Below, in pieces: positions 53,585 through 61,328 of a DNA stretch of 64,000 bases. The translations under genes were made by a program, and so were the position numbers. Every line of letters starts with the position of its first letter. Position 1 is the stretch's first letter. The notes beneath the pieces were generated by a model. That model made no database searches. It was not told where the DNA came from and saw only the letters and a program-made list of their open reading frames with translations. Source of the DNA: Gemmatimonadota bacterium (lineage in GTDB: Bacteria > Gemmatimonadota > Gemmatimonadetes > Palauibacterales > Palauibacteraceae); contig JAJDUL010000061.1 in assembly GCA_022826685.1 (NCBI GenBank), positions 62,001-126,000 on the forward strand, read 5' to 3'.

Positions 53585-55621
53585 TCAACGGCCGTGCCAG
53601 AGATCGGCGGGGGCGGCGTCGATTCGGGTGCCGGATTGCTCGACGTGGGCGATGAGACGGTTCAGGAGGGCCTCGCGGGGGAGGGTCCGCCGCAGGCCGG
53701 CGACCGTCGCGACGATGACGAGACGCTCGCGCGCCCGCGAAAGGGCGACGTTGAGCAGCCGGGGGAAGTCCCGGTTCCGCCGCTCGTCGAGGAACCAGCT
53801 GCGGCCGGGGGGCGCGTCCACCGTGTCGATGATGACGAGGCGCTTCTCCCTTCCCTGGAAGCGGTGGATCGTACTCACCTCGAGGTTGGCGGGCGCGGCG
53901 CGGCCCAGCCGGCGCCGGACGAGGTCGCTCAGGTGGCGGGTCTGGGCGCGGTAGGGCGAGACCACGGCGATGTCGCCGATCCCTCCGCTGGCGGCCGCGC
54001 CCACGAAGTCCGCCACGGCCTCGGCGTGCGTGCGGTTCCGGCGCGAGCCGTCCACGCGTTCGACCCTCGGATCGAGACCGCTCGTGTCGAGGACCGTCAC
54101 GGGGCCGGCAGTGGCGCCGCCGGCGGCAGCGGGACGAGCGACGTGGCCGGTCCCCTCCGCCGCGCGCTCGGCGATCTCCGGCGCGTCCCTCAGCCGTCCG
54201 CCGTAGAAGAACTCGCTCACCAGTTCGCGGATGTCGGGCGCCATCCGGTACTGGAGATCGAGCATCGCGCACAGCCCGTCGTTGGGGGACGGCAGCGACG
54301 GCTCCGAGGGCAGCGAAGGCAGCGAGGACGCCTCGTCCACCACGCCGGCTTCCCGGAACAGGTCCGTCCGCAGCCACCGCACCGCGGCGGGGGCCGTGCT
54401 CGACACGACGGGAGGAAGCTGCTGGAAGTCGCCGACGGCGATCGCGGGGCCCGCGACCCTCGAGGCGGCGAGCGCCACATACGGGAGCGGCGCCGTGCTC
54501 GCCTCGTCGATGAGGAGGGATTCGAACCTCAGTTCGCGGAGTTCCTCCCGGATCGAGAGCCGGGCGAAGGTCGTGAGGACGATGTCCGCCTCCTCCAGCG
54601 CGCGTTCCGCCTGGCGCGCGATCTCGAGCATGGCGCGGCCCAGGCTGCGGGCGGACTCCGCATCATTGCGCGAGCGGGCGAGCGCGAGCAGGCGTCCGGC
54701 GCGGGCGTAGGGACTCAGGACCGGAGCCTCCCCGCGCCCCCCGGCCGGCGGACGAGCCCCGAGCCGGCCCTCGTGCTCCGCGAGCGTCCGGTCCACGCCC
54801 CCGGCGCCCCCCTCGATCCGCCGCGCGAGCACCGCCCCCAGGTCGATGCGCGTATCCGGCGCAGCACCGAGATCGAACCCCACGCGGATGATCCGGTCGC
54901 GGTCGAGCATGGCCGGGTCGGCCACCGAAGCGAGGCGGCGCGCGATCTCGTCCACCGCTCCGTTCGTCGTCGCCGCGACGAGCACGCGTCCGCGAACCGA
55001 GAGTTCCAGCGCCGCGCGCGCCACGAGGCGGGACTTGCCGGTCCCCGGCGGACCCCAGACCAGCTGCGCGCTGCTCCCCAGCACCCGCTCCAGGGCGTCG
55101 CGCTGCGGCTCGTTCAGGTCCTCGGACGACTCGAGCCGCGCAGGCTCCCGGCCGAGGCTCGGGGGCCGCCGGCCGAAGGCCCCGAGCACGGTGTCCGGGA
55201 AGAAGTCCTCCGGATCCCGACCCACCTCGGCCAGCCGCTGGGAGAGTTCGCGCAGGAGCCACGTGGGATCGAACTCGAGTTCGGCGCCGTCCAGACGTTC
55301 GCCGAGCCACTCCGGGCTCACGGCCTGGAGGAGTCCGAGCGTGCGGTCGAAACGGTGGACCGTCCCGAGCGCCTCCCGCCCGCCGGCGTGGATGCGCACG
55401 CGGTCGTCCGCGCGGATGTCGTATGTTCCCCCCGCGATCTGGAAGGTGTAGCGATGGCCGGTCCCCGCCTCTCCCCGCAGGCGTCCGGAGAGCGCCGGGA
55501 TCGGCCGGTCCAGACGGCGGCGGGAGAGGTCGGCCGCGACCGCCTCGATCTCCTCCTCGATCGCGACCCGAAGATCCGCCAACAGAAGCCACAACGACTC
55601 CAGCGAGTCAGGAGCTTGCAT
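53585..55621 (-). CDS. SF1 DNA/RNA helicase (UPF1/IGHMBP2-like)
   Basis: A 678-residue superfamily 1B helicase. An N-terminal beta-barrel region (YTFQIAGGTYDIRADDRVRI) precedes the motor: Q/I motif LNEPQRDALERVLGSSAQLV, Walker A WGPPGTGKSRLVA, Ia AATTNGAVDEIA, II LLIDEASTAPLP, III VGDFQQLPPVV, Y-R segment LDLQYRMAPDI, V VSTIHRFQGREKRLVIIDTV and VI LNVALSRARERLVIVA. This is the AAA_11/AAA_12 architecture of UPF1-like helicases; bacterial members are little studied. The start at 55619-55621 shares CATG with the oppositely oriented decarboxylase start. The gene precedes the 884-bp gene-free region. Confidence 0.88.
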   Translation of the reverse strand: MQAPDSLESLWLLLADLRVAIEEEIEAVAADLSRRRLDRPIPALSGRLRGEAGTGHRYTFQIAGGTYDIRADDRVRIHAGGREALGTVHRFDRTLGLLQAVSPEWLGERLDGAELEFDPTWLLRELSQRLAEVGRDPEDFFPDTVLGAFGRRPPSLGREPARLESSEDLNEPQRDALERVLGSSAQLVWGPPGTGKSRLVARAALELSVRGRVLVAATTNGAVDEIARRLASVADPAMLDRDRIIRVGFDLGAAPDTRIDLGAVLARRIEGGAGGVDRTLAEHEGRLGARPPAGGRGEAPVLSPYARAGRLLALARSRNDAESARSLGRAMLEIARQAERALEEADIVLTTFARLSIREELRELRFESLLIDEASTAPLPYVALAASRVAGPAIAVGDFQQLPPVVSSTAPAAVRWLRTDLFREAGVVDEASSLPSLPSEPSLPSPNDGLCAMLDLQYRMAPDIRELVSEFFYGGRLRDAPEIAERAAEGTGHVARPAAAGGATAGPVTVLDTSGLDPRVERVDGSRRNRTHAEAVADFVGAAASGGIGDIAVVSPYRAQTRHLSDLVRRRLGRAAPANLEVSTIHRFQGREKRLVIIDTVDAPPGRSWFLDERRNRDFPRLLNVALSRARERLVIVATVAGLRRTLPREALLNRLIAHVEQSGTRIDAAPADLWHGR

Positions 55622-57110
55622 GCCGGACCCTATCGATCGACCGCACGGCGAGCCCGCCCGCGAAGCCGCCGACGCCGCCACCGCCCAGGACTGGAGCGGG
55701 GACACACTGCGCGAGGCGCTCGACCGCGCGGCGGAATGGACCGTCGACTACCGGAAGCGCGTCGAGGAACGGCCCGTCCTCCCCGACGTCCAACCCGGCG
55801 ACGTCCGCCGCGCCCTCGCGAAGGCCCCGCCGCGCGCCCCGGAACCCTTCGAGCGCGTGCTCGCCGACTTCGACGAGCACATCGTCTCCGGTCTCACGCA
55901 TTGGAATCATCCGGGCTTCCTCGCCTATTTTTCGAGTTCCACGCGGGCACCGAGCATCGTGGCGGAACTCCTCGTCGCCGCCGTCGGGGTGAACGCAATG
56001 TTGTGGCGAACCTCTCCCGCCGCGACCGAAGTCGAGCGGACCGCCGTCGACTGGCTGCGGCAGGCCGTCGGCCTCCCCGACACCTTCTCCGGGCTCATCT
56101 TCGACACCGCGTCAACCTCCACCTTTACCGCCCTCCTCGCGGCCCGGGAGCGCGCGGGCGAGGGCGTGCGGGACGACGGGCTCCCCGGAGGCCCCCCACT
56201 CGCCGTCTACACCTCCGAGCAATCCCACTCCTCGGTGGAGAAGTCCGCCATCGCCGCCGGACTCGGCCGCAGCTCCGTCCGCCGCATCGAGACGGACGCC
56301 GCCTTCCGCATGCGCCCGGACGCGCTCGAGGCGGCCATCGCCGACGACCTCGCGAGAGGGATCCGGCCCGCCATGGTGTGCGCGACGATCGGCACGACCT
56401 CCACGGCGAGCGTCGACCCCGTCCCCGCCCTCGCGGCCGTCGCCGAACGGCACGGCGTCTGGCTGCACGTGGACGCCGCTTACGCGGGCCCCGCAGCGAT
56501 GATCCCGGAGCAGCGGCCCCACTTCCGCGGGTGGGAGGCGGCCGACTCCATCGTCCTCAACCCCCACAAGTGGCTCGGGACCTCGCTCGACTGTTCGGTG
56601 CTCCTGTACCGCGACGTCGCCCCCTTCCGGGCCTCGCTCGCGCTCACGCCGACCTACCTCGAATCGGAGGACGACGAGACCGACCTCATGGACATCGGCC
56701 TCGCCCTCGGCCGCCGCTTCCGCGGGCTCAAGCTGTGGGTGCTCTTCCGGTGCGCGGGAACGGACGGCCTGGCCGAGACGATGCGCCGGCACATCGCGAT
56801 GACCGAATCCGCCGCGGGCCGCCTCGTCGAGGGCGGCGCCTTCGAACTCGCCGCTCCCGTCTCCTTCAGCACCGTCTGCTTCCGCGCCCCGCTGGAGGGC
56901 GACCAGGCGGGCGAGGCGCGGCTGAACCGCGAGATCATCGCGCGGGTCAACGCCGGGGGACGCTCGTTTCTCTCGCACACGGAACTGGACGGACGTTATA
57001 CTGTACGGTTGTCCGTCGGGAGCGTTCACACGGAAGAGCGCCACCTGGACGACGCGCTCGAGGCGCTCCATCGGGCCGCAGCCGACCTTTCACCGGGAGA
57101 ACCGGGTTGA
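55620..57110 (+). CDS. PLP-dependent group II decarboxylase
   Basis: A 496-residue aromatic-amino-acid/glutamate decarboxylase-like enzyme. It has HWNHPGFLAYFSSSTRAPSI, GLIFDTASTSTFTALLAARE, the PLP-stacking SEQSHSSVEKSAIAAGLG, HVDAAYAGPAAM (Asp binding the pyridine nitrogen) and NPHKWLGTSLDCS with the Schiff-base Lys. The C-terminal substrate domain is complete (TYTVRLSVGS-type ending near RYTVRLSVG). The HWNHPGF and HKWL patterns are closest to aromatic-L-amino-acid decarboxylases; substrate is not decided. ATG 55620 has AGGAG upstream. Its stop overlaps the DsbA-like start as TTGA. Confidence 0.9.
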   Translation: MPDPIDRPHGEPAREAADAATAQDWSGDTLREALDRAAEWTVDYRKRVEERPVLPDVQPGDVRRALAKAPPRAPEPFERVLADFDEHIVSGLTHWNHPGFLAYFSSSTRAPSIVAELLVAAVGVNAMLWRTSPAATEVERTAVDWLRQAVGLPDTFSGLIFDTASTSTFTALLAARERAGEGVRDDGLPGGPPLAVYTSEQSHSSVEKSAIAAGLGRSSVRRIETDAAFRMRPDALEAAIADDLARGIRPAMVCATIGTTSTASVDPVPALAAVAERHGVWLHVDAAYAGPAAMIPEQRPHFRGWEAADSIVLNPHKWLGTSLDCSVLLYRDVAPFRASLALTPTYLESEDDETDLMDIGLALGRRFRGLKLWVLFRCAGTDGLAETMRRHIAMTESAAGRLVEGGAFELAAPVSFSTVCFRAPLEGDQAGEARLNREIIARVNAGGRSFLSHTELDGRYTVRLSVGSVHTEERHLDDALEALHRAAADLSPGEPG

Positions 57111-57811
57111 ACGCCAGATTCCGTATCGGACGCTTCCTGTCCGTCGCCGGCCTCTATTCCGGCATCGTCCTCTCCGCCGGCTGTGCCGCGGAGGCCGAGG
57201 CCGGGAGCATGCAGGAGCGCTCCATCGTGCCGCCCAACGCCCAGGTCGCCCGCGAGCGGGCCGACCGCAACCGCATCAAGGGAGAAGAGGGGGCGCCCGT
57301 CCGGGTAGTGGAGATCTCCGACTTCCAGTGCCCCTACTGCCGGCAGTTCCACGTGCAGACGCTCGCGAGGCTCGACAGCGCCTACATCCAGACGGGCCTG
57401 GTCAGCTACCTGTGGATCGCCTACGCGAATCCCGGGCATCCCGAGGCCTTCGTGTCCACCGAGGCGGCGTACTGCGCGGGGGCCGTGGGCAAGTTCTGGC
57501 CGATGCACGACCTCCTGTTCGAGCGCCAGGACGAGTGGAGCGGCGCGGCCGATCCCTACGCGCTGTTCGTCGAGTACGCGGCGGAACTCGACATCGACGT
57601 CGAGTCGTTCGGCTCCTGCGTCCGCAACAGCACGCTCGCCCCGCTCGTGCTCCGCGACTACACCAGCGTCACCCAGGCCGGGATCTCGAGCACGCCCTAC
57701 TTCATCCTCGGCGACAGCGTGGCCCTCCGGGGCGCCGCCGACTTCGGCACCTTCTCCTCCGCGATCGACACCCTGCTCGTGCTGAAAGGCGGCGATAGCC
57801 AGCCGCAGTAA
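57107..57811 (+). CDS. DsbA-family thioredoxin-like lipoprotein
   Basis: A 234-residue exported protein. The TTG start (57107) overlaps the decarboxylase stop and has GGGAG seven bases upstream. A signal segment ending VLSAGCAAEA is a lipobox (LSAGC), so it is probably membrane-anchored in the periplasm. The thioredoxin fold has EISDFQCPYCRQFHVQTLAR with a CPYC redox centre, a helical insertion, and the cis-proline loop ISSTPYFILGD. DsbA/DsbG-like oxidoreductases introduce or isomerise disulfides. No DsbB partner is visible. Confidence 0.88.
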   Translation: MNARFRIGRFLSVAGLYSGIVLSAGCAAEAEAGSMQERSIVPPNAQVARERADRNRIKGEEGAPVRVVEISDFQCPYCRQFHVQTLARLDSAYIQTGLVSYLWIAYANPGHPEAFVSTEAAYCAGAVGKFWPMHDLLFERQDEWSGAADPYALFVEYAAELDIDVESFGSCVRNSTLAPLVLRDYTSVTQAGISSTPYFILGDSVALRGAADFGTFSSAIDTLLVLKGGDSQPQ

Positions 57812-57838
57812 TGAGCCGGCGATGGCGGAAGAAGCGCT

Positions 57839-58993
57839 ATGCGGAGCATGAAGCCTTCGAGCGATCCGTTCGATCGCATCCTGGCGGCGCTGCACGGGGC
57901 CGCGCTCGACGAAGCGCGGTGGCCCGACGCGGATCGGCTGATCGGCGAAATCATCGGTACGAGCGGCGGAAGTCTGGGGCTTTACACCGGGACGTCCGCA
58001 GCCGACGTGACGGCGTTCCTCCTGCGGATCTGCATTGACGGACACCGGCGCAAGGACTGGGAGCGCAGGTATACCGAGGAGTACTTCGCCAGCGATGAAC
58101 GCGTGCCGCGCATCACTCGACTGGATTACGGGCGGATCACGCCCACGGGAGATCTGTACACGGACGCCGAGAAAAGGACGTCGCGTACGTACAACGAGGC
58201 GGTCATCGGCGTAAAGGCGCGGCACGGCCTCAACATGCGGCTGGAAGGCGCGGACGGTATGGAGGTCATATGGGCCGTCCACGATCCCGTCGAGCGGGGA
58301 GGCTGGCGTTCCGATCAGATCCAGTTGATCCGGCGACTCCGACCGCACGTTCGCCAGTTCGCGCTCGTGTCCCACGCGCTGGCCGAAGCCAGAGTGACGG
58401 ACGCCGCCGCAATGGAACTCCTCGCCAATCGGCATATCGGAGTCATCTACCTCGACCGGCGCTGCCGGATCGAAGCGGCAAACGACCGGGCTCTGGAGAT
58501 TCTGCGACAGGGCGACGACCTGATGGACCGGGATGGGTTCCTGTGTACCCCGACGCCGGAGGAGAATGCCGAACTGTCCCGACTGCTGGCGCGCACCCTG
58601 CCGCTCTTCGGAGAGCTGGGCTCCGCCGGCTCGATGACCGTCAACAGACGGCTGGCTCTGCACATTACTCCCGTGGGCGATGACTATCCGCACTTCAGAA
58701 CGCGCAGACTCGCCGCCGTGGTCATCATTGTGGATCCGGCCCGCCAGCAGCGGATCGACCCGGCCGGCGTGGCCGCCGTCCTGGAACTCACACTGACGGA
58801 GAGCCAACTGGCCGTGGCGCTGGCGGCCGGTCAGACGGTGGACGACATCGCAGCGGAGACCGGGCGCGCCGAAAAGACCGTCCGGTGGCACCTGAAGCAG
58901 ATCTACCGCAAACTGGGCATCTCGCGGCAGGTGGATCTGGTGCGGCGAGTACTGTCGCTGGACGGCTTCGGCGCGCCTTCGCACGACCGCTGA
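57839..58993 (+). CDS. LuxR-type HTH transcriptional regulator
   Basis: A 384-residue regulator. The C-terminal 60 residues are a LuxR/FixJ-type helix-turn-helix: LTLTESQLAVALAAGQTVDD, then IAAETGRAEKTVRWHLKQIY and RKLGISRQVDLVRRVL. Residues 1-290 hold an undefined sensory region with a PAS-like second half (IGVIYLDRRCRIEAANDRAL, FRTRRLAAVVIIVD). There is no response-regulator receiver domain. An in-frame ATG three codons downstream is an alternative start. It is 27 bp from the DsbA-like gene and convergent with the FG-GAP gene. Target genes are unknown. Confidence 0.8.
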   Translation: MRSMKPSSDPFDRILAALHGAALDEARWPDADRLIGEIIGTSGGSLGLYTGTSAADVTAFLLRICIDGHRRKDWERRYTEEYFASDERVPRITRLDYGRITPTGDLYTDAEKRTSRTYNEAVIGVKARHGLNMRLEGADGMEVIWAVHDPVERGGWRSDQIQLIRRLRPHVRQFALVSHALAEARVTDAAAMELLANRHIGVIYLDRRCRIEAANDRALEILRQGDDLMDRDGFLCTPTPEENAELSRLLARTLPLFGELGSAGSMTVNRRLALHITPVGDDYPHFRTRRLAAVVIIVDPARQQRIDPAGVAAVLELTLTESQLAVALAAGQTVDDIAAETGRAEKTVRWHLKQIYRKLGISRQVDLVRRVLSLDGFGAPSHDR

Positions 58994-59018
58994 GGACGAC
59001 CGGCCGCGCCACCGAACC

Positions 59019-61328
59019 TCACGCGCCGCCGAGGCGGATCTGCGGTCTCTCCAGCGGTTCAGCGGTCCCGGTCCCCTCGCGGACCCGGTAAGCGCGGTCG
59101 AGGGCAAGGTCGGTGAGTCGGTCGACGACGCCCGAGCCCGGCCAGCGGATCTCGACGGACTCGATCCGGGTCGCCGGGCCCAGCCCGATCTCCTGGCGGA
59201 ACGGGTTCGAGCCGAAGCTCCCCCCCGTGCCCGCCCGGCGGTGGATCCGTCTCGTCCCCTCCGGTCCCTCGACGGTCACCGTGATGCGGGCGCCGATTCC
59301 GGGCCGGTTCGCCCGCTCGCCCACCAGCGTGAGCGCGATCCAGCGGTGGTCGAAGCCCGGGTTCTCGTACAGGGCGTTCGGCGAGAGGTCCCCTTCGTTC
59401 GCGCCCCCGAGCTGGATGTGGACGTCGGTGTCGCCGTCGTTGTCGATGTCCACGAAGGAGACGCCGTGCCCCTTGTGCAGACTCCCGAACCCGCCCGCGC
59501 CGGTGATCTCCTCGAAGCTGTCGCCGAGGTTGCGGAACATCCGGTTCGGCATCAGCTGCCGGAGGTCGGGATCGCCGGTGCCGACGAGGAAGTCGAGCCG
59601 GCCGTCGCCGTCGAGATCGCCGTAGTTCGATCCCATCGCGTACATGATCCGGTCGAGGCCCTGCGCGGCCGTGACGTCGGCGAACGTGCCGTCCCCCAGG
59701 TTGCGGTAGAGGCGGGGCAGTTCGGCAGAGTGCGGTTCGCCGGTCATCTCGCGCACGAGGTCGGCGGTCTGCGCGGCGTAGCCCGCGACGTAGATGTCGA
59801 GCCAACCGTCGTTGTCGAAGTCCCAGAACCAGGTCGGGAAGCTGGCCAGAGGCTCGCCGACGCCCGCCGCCGCGGTCACATCCTCGAAGGTCCACCCCCC
59901 GGACGCGTCCGGGCCGAGGTTCCGGTAGAGGCGGTTGGAGGCGTGGAGGATCGAGAGGTAGAGGTCGGGGCGGCCGTCGTTGTCGTAGTCCCCCCACGTG
60001 ACGCCCTTCACGAAATCGGCGACGCCGAGGCCGACGTGGGCCGCGACTTCCTCGAAGGTGCCGTCGCCGCGGTTCCGGTAGAGTTCGCTGCGGTGCGTCA
60101 GGCTGTCCCTCGACTCGTTCCCGATGAAGAGGTCGAGCCACCCGTCGCCGTCGAAATCGGCCCACGAGCCGGTCTGCGTCGGGTGCTCGGAGAGGAGTCC
60201 GGCCTCCCGCGTCACGTCGGCGAAGACGCCGCCGTCGTTGCGCAGGAGGGAGTTGGGGAGGGGCTGGACGAGCCAGCCGCCCCGGAGGACGAAGACGTCC
60301 GCGTCGCCGTCGTTGTCGTAGTCGGCGTGGACGAGGTTGAGCCCGCCGAGGAGGCCCTCGAGCCCGGCTTCGGCCGTGCGGTCGACGAAGCCGCCCGCAC
60401 CGTCGCTCTCGAAGTAGCGGAGCTGGTGCAGGAGGCCGCGGGAGGAGGTCATCACGTCCGGCAGGCCGTCGCCGTTGAGGTCGTCGACGATCGCGCCGCC
60501 GGAGAGGGAGACGGCGTCGAGACCCGCGCGCGGGGCCACGTCCTCGAAGCGGGGGAACGCTCCGGCCCCGCCCACGGCGGTCCCCTCGATCCGGTACTCG
60601 GGCGGAACGCTGTCGGGCCACGCGCCGGCGGCCATGGCGGCGAGGTTCAACACCCAGCGCGCGCGCAGGTCGTCGGGGCGGAGCTGCAGGAGCGACCGGT
60701 GCCACCCGACCGCCGCGTTGAGGGCGGCGCGCGCCGAATCGGAGGCGGGGGCGGAGGCGGACGAGGGGACGGCGGGCCAGCACGGGGAGCGCTCGAGGGC
60801 CGGCTCGACGGTGCCCGCGGCGGGTCCCGGGGCGGGGCATGAGAGTTCTGCGCCGAGGCGGAGGAAGGCGATCCCGATGAGTTCCTCGATGGAGCGGCGG
60901 AAGCCGGGGAAGGGCTCTGCGGGGATCCCTTCCAGCGTCTGGTCGACGAAGATGAACTGTTCGAGCGCGGGCTGGGTGTGTCCCGCGTTCAGGAGTTCGC
61001 GCGCGGCGTTCGCGGCGCGGACGAGCATCTCCGCGCCGTCCGCCGACGGCGGCAGATTCGTGAGGTAGCGGAGGCGCGCGGTGTTGAGTTGCTCGTCGAG
61101 CAGCGGATCCGCCGAGTCGGCCAGCGCGAGCAGGCGGGCCGCCATCTCGCGCGTCCCGGCTGCGAGATTGGAGTCGCCGGGGGAACCGGGGGCATCGGCG
61201 GCGGGTTCTCCGCAGCCGGCGGGTAGCGCGACGACAAGCAGCGCCGTCGCCCAAGCGCGCCGGGCCCGCACCCGCGTCCGCGCCCGCACCTGGGCCAGCG
61301 CGGGGCGGGCCGCGTCGCCGGCGTTCAC
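59019..61328 (-). CDS. FG-GAP/VCBS and ASPIC-UnbV (CRTAC1-like) lipoprotein
   Basis: A 769-residue protein with a lipoprotein signal (WATALLVVALPAGCGEP) after a short basic N-terminus. A helical, TPR-like region spans residues about 50-240. It is followed by FG-GAP/VCBS repeats with calcium-binding DxDxDG motifs (DLNGDGLPDVM, DYDNDGDADVFV, DFDGDGWLDLFI, DYDNDGRPDLYL, DIDNDGDTDVHI). An ASPIC/UnbV domain (RPGIGARITVTVEGPEGTRR; SVEIRWPGSG) closes it. Such proteins are secreted or surface-attached and of unknown function. The start is GTG 61328, overlapping the stop of the next FG-GAP gene (GTGA). Confidence 0.88.
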   Translation of the reverse strand: MNAGDAARPALAQVRARTRVRARRAWATALLVVALPAGCGEPAADAPGSPGDSNLAAGTREMAARLLALADSADPLLDEQLNTARLRYLTNLPPSADGAEMLVRAANAARELLNAGHTQPALEQFIFVDQTLEGIPAEPFPGFRRSIEELIGIAFLRLGAELSCPAPGPAAGTVEPALERSPCWPAVPSSASAPASDSARAALNAAVGWHRSLLQLRPDDLRARWVLNLAAMAAGAWPDSVPPEYRIEGTAVGGAGAFPRFEDVAPRAGLDAVSLSGGAIVDDLNGDGLPDVMTSSRGLLHQLRYFESDGAGGFVDRTAEAGLEGLLGGLNLVHADYDNDGDADVFVLRGGWLVQPLPNSLLRNDGGVFADVTREAGLLSEHPTQTGSWADFDGDGWLDLFIGNESRDSLTHRSELYRNRGDGTFEEVAAHVGLGVADFVKGVTWGDYDNDGRPDLYLSILHASNRLYRNLGPDASGGWTFEDVTAAAGVGEPLASFPTWFWDFDNDGWLDIYVAGYAAQTADLVREMTGEPHSAELPRLYRNLGDGTFADVTAAQGLDRIMYAMGSNYGDLDGDGRLDFLVGTGDPDLRQLMPNRMFRNLGDSFEEITGAGGFGSLHKGHGVSFVDIDNDGDTDVHIQLGGANEGDLSPNALYENPGFDHRWIALTLVGERANRPGIGARITVTVEGPEGTRRIHRRAGTGGSFGSNPFRQEIGLGPATRIESVEIRWPGSGVVDRLTDLALDRAYRVREGTGTAEPLERPQIRLGGA

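Noticed and set aside
53567-57106. Very long open frame on the plus strand ending at 57811
   Set aside because: It is stop-free only by GC bias and runs opposite to the helicase and out of frame with the decarboxylase; only its last 235 codons (DsbA-like) show coding character.
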